Positions 6,626-14,355 of a stretch of DNA of 17,452 nucleotides are shown here, piece by piece. The stretch is from Candidatus Agathobaculum merdigallinarum (GTDB lineage: Bacteria; Bacillota; Clostridia; Oscillospirales; Butyricicoccaceae). Made by a program: the position numbers and the translations under genes. Location of the stretch: contig DXDO01000005.1 in assembly GCA_019115425.1 (NCBI GenBank), positions 1 to 17,452 of the forward strand, written 5' to 3'. The number at the start of each line of letters is the position of its first letter. Position 1 is the stretch's first letter. The notes beneath the pieces were generated by a model. The model saw nothing but the letters and a program-made list of their open reading frames with translations. It was not told the DNA's origin and made no database searches.

Positions 6626-8062
6626 ATGAAATTACAGGAATTGCTCAAAGACGTCGCAGTGCTGCGCTGCACTGCGGCGGAGGATACAGAAATCTGTGAG
6701 GTTCGTTACGATTCGCGCGCCGTACAGCCGGGCGATCTGTTTGTCGCCATCCGCGGCTACGCGACGGACGGACACCGGTATATCGATAAGGCGCTTGCGC
6801 AGGGCGCGGCGGCCGTCGTATGCGAGGAAGCGCCGGAAGGCGCACCCGCTGTTGTCGTGGAAAACGCTCGGCGCGCGCTGGCCCAGATTGCGGCAAACCG
6901 CTTCGGACATCCGGCGGACAGCATGGTGATGCTCGGTGTGACCGGCACAAACGGCAAGACCACAACGACCTATCTGGTCAAACACATGCTGGAGGCTGCG
7001 GGTCACAAAGTCGGCCTGATCGGCACCAATCAGAACCTGATCGGCGACGAGGTGATTGAGACCGAACGCACCACGCCTGAGTCCTACGAGCTGCATGCGC
7101 TGTTCGCGCGCATGCGCGACGCGGGCTGCACGCATGTGATTATGGAGGTTTCCTCGCACTCGCTCGTGCTCGACCGCGTGTACGGCATCCGCTTTGCAGT
7201 CGGCGCGTTCACCAACCTGACGCAGGACCATCTGGATTTCCACAAAACCATGGAAGAATACCGCAGAGCCAAGGCGCTGCTGTTTGCCATCAGCGACAAG
7301 GGCGTGATCAATCTGGACGATCCGGCGGCAAAGGCCATGCTCGCGGACGCACAGTGTCCGTGCCTGACCTTCTCGTGCGAGAAGGATGCGGCCGACCTGA
7401 CCGCGAAAAACCTCAAGCTGCACGCGGACGGCGTGGAGTTCGTCGCCGCGACCAAGGGCGACCTTGCGCGCGTCAAGCTGCCCATCCCAGGCCATTTCTC
7501 GGCGGAAAACGCGCTGACCGCGCTGGGCATCGTGCTCCAGCTCGGTATGCCGCTTGCGGATGCGGCCAAATCGCTCGCGACCGCGACCGGCGTCAAGGGC
7601 CGCGTCGAGGTCGTGCCGACCGATACGGACTATACTGTGCTGATCGACTACGCGCACTCGCCGGACGGCGTGGAGAACGTGCTGCGCGCGGTGCGCGGCT
7701 TTGCCAAGGGCAGGGTCGTCGCGCTGTTCGGCTGCGGCGGGGACCGCGACCGCACCAAGCGCCCGAAAATGGGAAAGATCGCGGCGGATCTGGCGGATTT
7801 CTGCATCGTGACGAGCGACAATCCGCGCACCGAGGACCCGAAGGCGATCATCGACGATATTCTTGAGGGCATGAAAGGCACCAAGACACCCATGCAGGTG
7901 ATCGTCGATCGGCCGGAGGCGATCCATTGGGCGCTGGCCCACGCCCAAAAGAACGATGTTATCGTCCTGATGGGCAAGGGGCACGAGACCTATCAGGAGG
8001 TCAACCATGTGAAGCATCACATGGATGAGCGCGAGATCGTCGCGGATTATTTTGCCCGCTGA
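6626..8062 (+). CDS. murE: UDP-N-acetylmuramoyl-L-alanyl-D-glutamate:meso-diaminopimelate ligase
   Basis: A 478-residue Mur ligase that adds the third stem-peptide residue in the cytoplasm, using ATP. The N-terminal domain carries the UDP-MurNAc site (YDSRAVQPGDLFVAIRG). The central ATPase domain has the P-loop G107-TNGKTTT and TTPESYELHA. The MEVSSHSLVLDRV block is MurE-typical. The C-terminal domain contains D398-N-P-R401 (TSDNPRTEDP), the motif that selects meso-diaminopimelate; lysine-adding enzymes differ here. The organism therefore probably has DAP-type peptidoglycan. ATG lies ten bases after the PBP stop with ATAGGAGG upstream, so the two are tightly coupled. Length and motif order are normal. 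Confidence 0.97.
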   Translation: MKLQELLKDVAVLRCTAAEDTEICEVRYDSRAVQPGDLFVAIRGYATDGHRYIDKALAQGAAAVVCEEAPEGAPAVVVENARRALAQIAANRFGHPADSMVMLGVTGTNGKTTTTYLVKHMLEAAGHKVGLIGTNQNLIGDEVIETERTTPESYELHALFARMRDAGCTHVIMEVSSHSLVLDRVYGIRFAVGAFTNLTQDHLDFHKTMEEYRRAKALLFAISDKGVINLDDPAAKAMLADAQCPCLTFSCEKDAADLTAKNLKLHADGVEFVAATKGDLARVKLPIPGHFSAENALTALGIVLQLGMPLADAAKSLATATGVKGRVEVVPTDTDYTVLIDYAHSPDGVENVLRAVRGFAKGRVVALFGCGGDRDRTKRPKMGKIAADLADFCIVTSDNPRTEDPKAIIDDILEGMKGTKTPMQVIVDRPEAIHWALAHAQKNDVIVLMGKGHETYQEVNHVKHHMDEREIVADYFAR

Positions 8063-8069
8063 GGGCAGG

Positions 8070-8096
8070 GAGACATCCGGCAAAGCAGGGTGTCTC
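8070..8096 (+). repeat. Small hairpin in the murE-murF gap
   Basis: GAGACA (8070-8075) pairs with TGTCTC (8091-8096), with an adjacent CC/GG pair separated by one bulged base and a short loop. There is no T tract, so it is not an obvious terminator. It could stabilise or separate the murE and murF parts of the transcript. Confidence 0.35.
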
Positions 8097-8136
8097 GATG
8101 GGAAGAACTACAAAATTTGGGACGGGGGATAACGAC

Positions 8137-9519
8137 ATGGAACGCTTTACGCTCGCACAGGCTGCGGCATGGACAAAGGGAGAAGCCAGAGGAGAGGCGG
8201 CGCTGACCGCTGTTTCCACCGACTCCCGGCAGATCCCAGCCGACGCGCTGTTCCTGCCCATCAAGGGCGAGCGGTTCGATGCGCATGACTTTATTGCGGG
8301 GGCGATCGAAAACGGGGCGGTTGCGGTGGTTTCCCACCGGCCCAATGAGGAATATCCGGTGCCTGCGCTGTATGTGGAGGACACCGCGCAGGCGCTGCTT
8401 GATCTTGCAGGCGGCTATCGGAAAATGTGCGGCGGCAAGGTGGTCGGTGTGACCGGCTCGGTCGGCAAGACCACCACGAAGGAACTGCTGTACGCGGTCC
8501 TCCGGCAGAAATGGAACGCCCAAAAGACAGAAGGCAATTTGAATAATGAAATCGGCCTGCCGCTGACCCTGCTGCGCATGACACGGGAGACCGAGGTCAT
8601 GGTAGCTGAGATGGGTATGAACCATTTCGGGGAAATCTCCCGCATGACCGCTGCGGCAAGGCCGGATATCGCGGTCATCACCAATATCGGCACCTCGCAC
8701 ATCGAGTTTCTCGGCTCGCGCGAAGGCATCTGCAAAGCAAAACTCGAGATCCTTGAGGGCTTGCAGCCGGACGGCTGCGCTGTTCTATGCGGCGACGAGC
8801 CGCTTTTGTGGGACAAACGCGCGCAGCTCGGCTGCTGTGTCGTTACCTATGGCATGGAAAATAACAAATGCGATTTGACGGCATACTTGCATCCGGACGG
8901 CGCATTTGATATAGTAAATAACAGTCTGCCAGCACAGACCCTGCCGGTGGGCGGAAGGTTTACCGCAACGCTCACGATACCGGGCGCGCACAATGTGCTG
9001 AACGCTCTGGCGGCTGCGGCAGTCGGCCTGCTGCTGGGCGAAACACCTGAACAGATCGCCGCCGGCCTTGCCTCCTATGAGGCGAGCGGTATGCGGCAGA
9101 ATATCTACGAGCAGGGCGGCTACCATATTTATGCGGACTGCTATAATGCAAGTCCGGACGCGATGGAAGCCACGCTCGCGGTACTCGGCAAGATGGCGCC
9201 CGAAGGACGTCGCTTTGCGGTGCTCGGCTCGATGCTCGAGCTGGGCGATTATACGGAAGAAGGCCACCGCCGCGCGGGCCGCGCCGCTGCGCGGTACGCG
9301 GATGCGCTCTACGCCTACGGGCCGGACGCAGCCGCAATGGTTGCGGGCGCAAAGGAAAAAGGCATGGATAGGGCATTTGCATTTGACGATCAGGCCGCGC
9401 TTGTTGCGGCGCTGCGGCAGGATGCGCAAAAAGGCGACGCGCTGCTGTTCAAGGGAAGCCGCGGCATGCGGATGGAGCAGGCGCTCAAGCTGTTCTTAGG
9501 GGAGGACGTGGAAGAATGA
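8137..9519 (+). CDS. murF: UDP-N-acetylmuramoyl-tripeptide:D-alanyl-D-alanine ligase
   Basis: A 460-residue Mur ligase that adds D-Ala-D-Ala to UDP-MurNAc-tripeptide, completing the pentapeptide. The N-terminal domain has the STDSRQIPADALFLPIKG block, the central domain the P-loop G107-SVGKTTTKE, and further MurF signatures are EGNLNNEIGLPLTLL, MGMNHFGEI, NIGTSHIEFLGS and YADCYNASPDAM. ATG 8137 is chosen because a G-rich site (GACGGGGGAT) lies just upstream and it gives the usual MurF N-terminus. An in-frame ATG at 8098 would add 13 unlike residues with a poor site. The stop overlaps the start of mraY (ATGA, 9516-9519), indicating translational coupling. Confidence 0.96.
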   Translation: MERFTLAQAAAWTKGEARGEAALTAVSTDSRQIPADALFLPIKGERFDAHDFIAGAIENGAVAVVSHRPNEEYPVPALYVEDTAQALLDLAGGYRKMCGGKVVGVTGSVGKTTTKELLYAVLRQKWNAQKTEGNLNNEIGLPLTLLRMTRETEVMVAEMGMNHFGEISRMTAAARPDIAVITNIGTSHIEFLGSREGICKAKLEILEGLQPDGCAVLCGDEPLLWDKRAQLGCCVVTYGMENNKCDLTAYLHPDGAFDIVNNSLPAQTLPVGGRFTATLTIPGAHNVLNALAAAAVGLLLGETPEQIAAGLASYEASGMRQNIYEQGGYHIYADCYNASPDAMEATLAVLGKMAPEGRRFAVLGSMLELGDYTEEGHRRAGRAAARYADALYAYGPDAAAMVAGAKEKGMDRAFAFDDQAALVAALRQDAQKGDALLFKGSRGMRMEQALKLFLGEDVEE

Positions 9520-10514
9520 CACCAATCAATATCCGGACTGCGCTGATCATCTGCGCGGTCGCGTTTGTGGTGACTGCGGCCATCGGACCGGCGGTCATCC
9601 GCTATCTGCGAAAGATGAAATTCGGCCAGAAAATTTTGGAGATCGGGCCGAAATGGCATATGAATAAGCAGAACATCCCGACGATGGGCGGCTTTATGTT
9701 CATCATCGGCATTGCAATCGCCGTTGTGGCAGGCAACCTGCTGGTGGGCGGGCTGGCAGTGCCGTCGCTGGCAGTGCTCGGCCTTGCCGTGGCTTATGGC
9801 GCGGTCGGCCTGGTGGACGACTATGCCAAGATCAAGAAAAAGGAAAACGCCGGCCTGACGCCTAAGCAGAAGCTGGTGCTTCAGATTTTGGTCGCAGCGG
9901 TGTTCATCCTTGTGCTGTTCCTCCAGTCGGACGGCCTGCCCGTTATCTGGATCCCGTTTACGGATATCGCGATCCCGCTGCCGTGGCCGCTGTACATCAT
10001 CTTTGCCGCGTTCGTCATTGTGGGTGCGGATAACGCGGTCAACCTGACCGACGGCATCGACGGCCTTGCCGCAGGCGTAACCCTGCCGGTCGCGATTTTC
10101 TTTGTGGCTGTCGGCATTGCACGGCAGGATGCGGGCGTGATGATTTTTGCGGCCGCGCTTGCGGGCGGCCTTGCGGCGTTTTTGATCTTTAACTTTAACC
10201 CCGCCAAGGTATTTATGGGCGACACGGGTTCGCTCTTCCTCGGCGGCGCGGTGGCGGGCTTGGCGTTTGCGTGCGATATGCCGCTCGTCCTGCTGCTGGT
10301 CGGCCTGATCTATATCATTGAGACCCTTTCGGTCATTTTGCAGGTGACGTATTTTAAGATTTCGGGCGGTAAGCGTCTGTTCAAGATGGCGCCCATCCAC
10401 CATCATTTTGAGATGTGCGGCTGGGGCGAGAAAAAGATTGTGCTGGTTTTCTCCGGTATCACCGTCCTGCTGTGCCTGCTGGCGTATTATGTGGCGATGG
10501 CGCCGGCAATGTGA
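9516..10514 (+). CDS. mraY: Phospho-N-acetylmuramoyl-pentapeptide transferase (lipid I synthase)
   Basis: A 332-residue polytopic membrane enzyme that moves phospho-MurNAc-pentapeptide onto undecaprenyl phosphate, giving lipid I. About ten membrane helices are visible. Catalytic-site residues are D101-D102 (GLVDDYAKIKKK), the NLTDGIDGLAAG loop, D236 in FMGDTGSLFLGG, and the APIHHHFE histidine loop near the C-terminus. The KWHMNKQNIPTMGG segment is typical of the family (compare H-x-x-K-xx-TPTMGG). The start overlaps the murF stop by four bases, with GGGGAGGAC upstream. The next gene in most clusters would be murD; here ftsW follows after 28 bases. Confidence 0.97.
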   Translation: MTPINIRTALIICAVAFVVTAAIGPAVIRYLRKMKFGQKILEIGPKWHMNKQNIPTMGGFMFIIGIAIAVVAGNLLVGGLAVPSLAVLGLAVAYGAVGLVDDYAKIKKKENAGLTPKQKLVLQILVAAVFILVLFLQSDGLPVIWIPFTDIAIPLPWPLYIIFAAFVIVGADNAVNLTDGIDGLAAGVTLPVAIFFVAVGIARQDAGVMIFAAALAGGLAAFLIFNFNPAKVFMGDTGSLFLGGAVAGLAFACDMPLVLLLVGLIYIIETLSVILQVTYFKISGGKRLFKMAPIHHHFEMCGWGEKKIVLVFSGITVLLCLLAYYVAMAPAM

Positions 10515-10542
10515 TTTTTCAAACCCCTATGGAGGTGTCCCC

Positions 10543-11799
10543 ATGGCTTCGACAACCAGACAGACGCGGCCTACGCGCCGGATGAATACGGCGCATAGGC
10601 CTGTTCCGCCGTCCATACCGCGCGCGTCCGTCCCAGAGATCCCGCGCGAGCAGCCGATGCGGCCGCAGACCGGCGCGCATGTGCGGAACAGTACGCGTGT
10701 GCGCGTTCATGCGTGGGATACCGGTGTGTTTTTCTCGGTCATGCTGCTGCTGGTCATCGGTCTGATCGCGCTGTTCTCCGCCAGCTATTCCAATGCGCTG
10801 TTCTATCAGGACAGCGCGACATACTTTATTTCAAAGCAGGGTATGGTTGCAGCTGCAGGCGTTGTAGCGATGATCGTGATTTCGAAAATCAACTATAAGA
10901 TCTATGCAAGATTCAGCGGCATTATTATGATCGTATCCATCATTCTGCTGATTCTGGTCGCAATACCCGGCATCGGCACATGGCGAAACGGCGCGCGCCG
11001 CTGGCTGTTCGGCTTCCAGCCGTCCGAGTTGGCGAAGATCACGGTGATTATCTGCTTTGCCAAATGGGCCGCGCGCGACCCCCAAAGCGTGCGCAGCCTG
11101 AAGGGCATGATCCGGCCGTATGGTTTTTTGCTGGTGTCATATGTCGTGTTGCTTGCGCTCGAGCCGCATACCTCCGCGATGATGATCATCTGCGGTATCG
11201 GCGTTATCATTCTTGTGGCTGCCGGCATGCGCCTGTGGTATTTCGGGCCGCTCGCGGTGCTCGGGGCGGGCGCGCTGACTGCGTTCTATATGATGTTCCC
11301 GCATGTGCAGGAGCGCTTTTCTGTGTGGCTGGACCCGTTTTCCGATATGCAGGATAAGGGCTTTCAAGGCTCGATGAGTCAGATCGCCATCGGTTCGGGC
11401 GGATTGTTCGGAAAAGGGCTGGGCAACGGCATGCAGAAGCACCTGTATCTGCCCGAGCCGCAGAACGACTTTATCTTTGCCTCCTGGTGCGAGGAGATGG
11501 GGCTGATCGGCGCGATGCTGGTTATCCTGCTGTTTGCCTACCTGATCTTCCGCGGGTTCCGCGTGGCGCGGGCGGCGCCGGATCGGTTCAGCTGCCTGAT
11601 GGCGACCGGCATCACCGCCAAACTCGCCATCCAAACGCTGATGAACCTGTTTGTTGTCACCGGCATTTTGCCAGTCACGGGCGCGGCGCTGCCGTTTTTC
11701 AGCTATGGCGGCACGGCGCTGCTGTTACAGCTTGGAGAGATGGGCATCCTGCTCAACATATCGCGTTATATGCGCGCGGAAGCAAAGCAGGAGGAATAA
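10543..11799 (+). CDS. ftsW: SEDS-family peptidoglycan glycosyltransferase FtsW
   Basis: A 418-residue SEDS protein that polymerises lipid II into septal glycan strands with the class B PBP. About ten membrane helices follow a hydrophilic Arg/Pro-rich N-terminal extension of roughly 58 residues, longer than in typical FtsW. Family motifs include GARRWLFGFQPSELAK, ALEPHTSAMMI, the extracellular loop WLDPFSDMQDKGFQ (D268 aligns with the catalytic Asp of FtsW/RodA), GLFGKGLGNGMQK, LPEPQNDFIFA, EEMGLIGA and ALPFFSYGGTAL. ATG 10543 is preferred because ATGGAGGTG lies just upstream. The open frame reaches back to 10408 inside mraY, but without a site. The dcw position favours FtsW; the sporulation paralogue SpoVE is not distinguishable by sequence alone. 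Confidence 0.94.
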   Translation: MASTTRQTRPTRRMNTAHRPVPPSIPRASVPEIPREQPMRPQTGAHVRNSTRVRVHAWDTGVFFSVMLLLVIGLIALFSASYSNALFYQDSATYFISKQGMVAAAGVVAMIVISKINYKIYARFSGIIMIVSIILLILVAIPGIGTWRNGARRWLFGFQPSELAKITVIICFAKWAARDPQSVRSLKGMIRPYGFLLVSYVVLLALEPHTSAMMIICGIGVIILVAAGMRLWYFGPLAVLGAGALTAFYMMFPHVQERFSVWLDPFSDMQDKGFQGSMSQIAIGSGGLFGKGLGNGMQKHLYLPEPQNDFIFASWCEEMGLIGAMLVILLFAYLIFRGFRVARAAPDRFSCLMATGITAKLAIQTLMNLFVVTGILPVTGAALPFFSYGGTALLLQLGEMGILLNISRYMRAEAKQEE

Positions 11800-11819
11800 A
11801 AGCTGTTCCAAACGCCATT

Positions 11820-11861
11820 CCGGCATAAAATCGCGTCCTGTCGGACGCGATTCTGCGCCGG
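11820..11861 (+). repeat. Extended hairpin in the ftsW-murG gap
   Basis: A perfect 10-bp stem (AATCGCGTCC 11829-11838, loop TGTC, GGACGCGATT 11843-11852) is enclosed by an outer CCGGC/GCCGG pair (11820-11824 with 11857-11861) across a four-base internal loop on each side. There is no T tract, so it is unlikely to be a full terminator. It may be an RNA processing or stability element, or a partial attenuator, between ftsW and murG. Confidence 0.7.
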
Positions 11862-11960
11862 TTGAAGAAAAACCACGCATATTCTATGATTTTCCGGAAA
11901 TTGCGGCATGCCGCTTTTCCGATAGAACGCGCGCGCGGCGCGCAAAAGGGGGAACACGGT

Positions 11961-13097
11961 TTGAGACTGTATATCACCGGCGGCGGCACGGGCGGACACG
12001 TCACGCCGGGCCTTGCGATCGCACGGTATTTCGAACACAGGCATCCGGACACGGCCATCCGGTTCGCGGGTTCGGCGCGCGGCATCGAGAACAAGCTCGT
12101 TCCGCGCGAGGGTTATCCGCTTGACGCGATTGAGATCATCGGCCTGTCGCGCTCGCTCAGTCCCAAGGGGCTGGCGCACAATGTCAAAGCCGCGCGGCTT
12201 GCAGTTTCCGCGGTGAGCAAAGCGAAAAAGCTGCTACAAAGAGCAAGGCCGGATTGCGTGATCGGCTGCGGCGGCTATGCTTCGTTTGCAGTTGTGCGCG
12301 CGGCGCAGCAGATGGGCATTCCGACCGTACTGCTTGAGGTCAACGCGCTGCCCGGCAAGGTGACAAAGATGCTCGCCAAAAAGGCGGACCGTGTGCTGGT
12401 CTGCTTCGAGCAGGCAAAGGATATCCTCGGCGGGGGCGAAAAGATCGTGCTGACCGGCGCGCCCGTGCGCGGGGAGATCCTCGCGGCGGATCGCGAAAAG
12501 GCGCGCGCCAAGTTCGGGCTGGCTGAGGACGACCAGCTTGTCGTTTCCTTCTGGGGCTCGATGGGCGCGAAATATATGAATGAGCACATGGCGGGGATGC
12601 TGGCGCTCGAATGCAAAAACAACGTGCCGTATCATCATGTGCATGCGACAGGTGCGGCGGCGCGCGAGTGGCTGCCGCGGCTGGCGGCCGAGCAGGGAGC
12701 GGATCTGCAAAACCATCCCAATATTGAAGTGACCGAATATATCTACGACATGGCCGACCGGCTGGCGGCGGCTGATCTGGTCGTGTGCCGCGCGGGCGCG
12801 GCGACGATGGGAGAATTGTGCATACTCGGCCGTCCGGCGCTGCTGGTGCCTTCGCCGTTCGTGGCGGAAAACCATCAGGAGAAGAACGCGCGCGCGCTGG
12901 AATCGGCCGGCGGATGCCGCGTGCTGCTGGAAAAGGATGCGTCGCCGCAGCGCCTGTACGATGAGGTGCGGGAGCTGCTGTCCGACCGCGCGCGTCTGCG
13001 CCGCATGGGGCACGATGCGACAAAGCTCGCCGCTCATGATGCGAGCGAAAAGATCTATCGCGAAATCATGTGGGCAATCGAGCACCATAAACAGTAA
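11961..13097 (+). CDS. murG: UDP-GlcNAc:lipid I N-acetylglucosaminyltransferase MurG
   Basis: A 378-residue peripheral membrane GT-B transferase that converts lipid I to lipid II at the inner face of the membrane. The start is TTG 11961: it follows AAAAGGGGG by eight bases and gives MRLYITGGGTGGHV, the normal MurG N-terminus with the first glycine-rich loop at once. ATG codons upstream in frame (11862, 11886) would add about 33 non-conserved residues. Other motifs are VIGCGGYASFAVV, LLEVNALPGKVTK, and the UDP-GlcNAc site near VCRAGAATMGEL and FVAENHQEKNA. The second glycine loop reads FWGSMGAKYMNE, where GGSQGA is common, a modest deviation. The 161-base gap from ftsW carries a strong hairpin. 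It is 17 bases before divIB. Confidence 0.95.
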   Translation: MRLYITGGGTGGHVTPGLAIARYFEHRHPDTAIRFAGSARGIENKLVPREGYPLDAIEIIGLSRSLSPKGLAHNVKAARLAVSAVSKAKKLLQRARPDCVIGCGGYASFAVVRAAQQMGIPTVLLEVNALPGKVTKMLAKKADRVLVCFEQAKDILGGGEKIVLTGAPVRGEILAADREKARAKFGLAEDDQLVVSFWGSMGAKYMNEHMAGMLALECKNNVPYHHVHATGAAAREWLPRLAAEQGADLQNHPNIEVTEYIYDMADRLAAADLVVCRAGAATMGELCILGRPALLVPSPFVAENHQEKNARALESAGGCRVLLEKDASPQRLYDEVRELLSDRARLRRMGHDATKLAAHDASEKIYREIMWAIEHHKQ

Positions 13098-13114
13098 CAC
13101 GAAGGGACGTTTGC

Positions 13115-14062
13115 ATGAGACGCAGAAGGCGAAAACGGAAAACGCCCGAGCAGCAGCGGCGGCACGCAAACCGACGGCAGCGATTATTCCATGCGGTCGG
13201 GCGCGTGCTGTTTATCGGTATTCTGCTGGCGGCGGCCATCCTCGCGATGACGATTTTCTTTCAGGTTAAAACGATTTCCGTGGAAGGCGCGGTTCGATAC
13301 AGCCCTGAGGAGATCGTTGCGGGAATGGATGTGAAGCAGGGGGACAACCTCTATCTGTGGAATAAGGTGAAGGTGTCGGATGCGATGCTGGAGCGTTTCC
13401 CCTATCTGGAAACCGTACAGATTCGGCGGCATCTGCCGGATGCGCTGGTGGTCACAGTTACCGAGTGTACAGCGGCAGTTGCCGTGCCGGCGGACGGCGG
13501 ATACTACTACCTGAGCGAGCAGGGCAAGGTGCTGGAGCAAAACGCGGCGGACGGCGGACTGCCGGTTGTCACCGGCGTGACGCTTGCGGAAGCCACCCCC
13601 GGGCAAATGGTCAGGCAGGCAGAGGATGCTTATGTGGATGCGCTGCTGGAGATCTTGCAGACCTTGGACGCGGGCGGTATGCTCGACGGGCTGCGGTTTA
13701 TCAATTTGCAGGATCTGACCGATATCCGCATTGGGTATGAGGGACGGTTTGATATCCGCATCGGGCCGATTGATGAACTCGCTTACCGCCTGCGTTTTGC
13801 CAAGACCGTCATCGACGAACGGCTTTCGCCCTCGGATATCGGACGGGTGTACTGGGATGCGGATAGCCGGCTGCACTTTGTGCCGGATACGGCGGAAAAC
13901 GTTGCGGCGTCCGCAACGGGGACGAATACCGTCAGCGAGACACCGGTCGATCTGACCGATATCGGAGAAGCGACCGAGCCGGCGGAAGACGGCGGAGCCG
14001 AGGATTCCGGCGAAACCACGGAGGACGGCGGTGATGAAACCGGCGAGGAAGATGCCGGATAG
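13115..14062 (+). CDS. ftsQ: Cell division protein DivIB/FtsQ
   Basis: A 315-residue bitopic divisome protein that stabilises FtsL/DivIC and regulates septal synthesis. It has a very basic cytoplasmic tail (about residues 1-25, RRRRRKRK), one membrane helix (about 30-50, LFIGILLAAAILAMTIFF), then a POTRA domain starting at VKTISVEGAVRYSPEEI, with the FPYLETVQIRRHLPDALVVTVTE strand-turn typical of FtsQ. The beta domain continues to about 270 (WDADSRLHFVPDT). The last 40 or so residues are a low-complexity acidic tail rich in Glu, Asp, Gly and Thr, presumably outside the membrane. ATG follows GAAGGGACG. In many clusters murB or murC precedes this gene; here murG does directly. Confidence 0.9.
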   Translation: MRRRRRKRKTPEQQRRHANRRQRLFHAVGRVLFIGILLAAAILAMTIFFQVKTISVEGAVRYSPEEIVAGMDVKQGDNLYLWNKVKVSDAMLERFPYLETVQIRRHLPDALVVTVTECTAAVAVPADGGYYYLSEQGKVLEQNAADGGLPVVTGVTLAEATPGQMVRQAEDAYVDALLEILQTLDAGGMLDGLRFINLQDLTDIRIGYEGRFDIRIGPIDELAYRLRFAKTVIDERLSPSDIGRVYWDADSRLHFVPDTAENVAASATGTNTVSETPVDLTDIGEATEPAEDGGAEDSGETTEDGGDETGEEDAG

Positions 14063-14220
14063 GCCGCAGTTTGCAGGACAAGCGGTAAAATAGAAGAAAA
14101 TGGGACGAAAAGCGTATGGGAATGTTTTTCATGCGGTGTATCCACGCGGAAATTCAGCCGCTCTTTAGTGGAAAGATACAGATAATTCCAAGATTTTTTT
14201 GAGGAATTCACTAATTTATG
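14063..14220. other. divIB-ftsZ intergenic region upstream of the ftsZ promoter
   Basis: Non-coding as far as I can see. TGGAA (14169-14173) can pair with TTCCA (14186-14190) ahead of a T7 run (14194-14200), a weak terminator-like element. The overlapping AATTCC (14184-14189) can instead pair with GGAATT (14203-14208), placing the T run in the loop. These two folds exclude each other. No ORF with a credible ribosome site is present. Confidence 0.4.
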
Positions 14221-14249
14221 TTGCAAAATGGAACAAATAGAGGTAAAAT
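14221..14249 (+). promoter_or_regulatory. Sigma-A promoter of ftsZ
   Basis: TTGCAA (14221-14226), a 17-bp spacer and TAAAAT (14244-14249). The -35 box and spacing equal those of the mraZ promoter. The leader would be about 100 bases, ending in GGAGG (14342-14346) before ATG 14356. It allows ftsZ to be made independently of the long upstream cluster. Confidence 0.8.
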
Positions 14250-14355
14250 TAAAACAATGGGGGCAGATCGCCTGAATAGCACGGCGGCGGGTCCCTGCAA
14301 AGAGCGCAAAAGATAATCTGAACGATTCTTTATCATAAAACGGAGGATGGCAACA

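Noticed and set aside
5335..6672. 445-codon minus-strand frame opposite the PBP
   Set aside because: Antisense to a well-conserved gene, rich in His and Arg as shadow frames are, with no ribosome site.
6632..8083. 483-codon minus-strand frame opposite murE
   Set aside because: It mirrors murE almost exactly and shows no protein family features.
10408..10542. Longer N-terminus of FtsW beginning inside mraY
   Set aside because: It would overlap mraY by over 100 bases, and a clear GGAGGTG site points to ATG 10543.
11862..11960. ATG starts of murG at 11862 or 11886
   Set aside because: They add residues with no MurG similarity; TTG 11961 has a ribosome site and gives the standard N-terminus.
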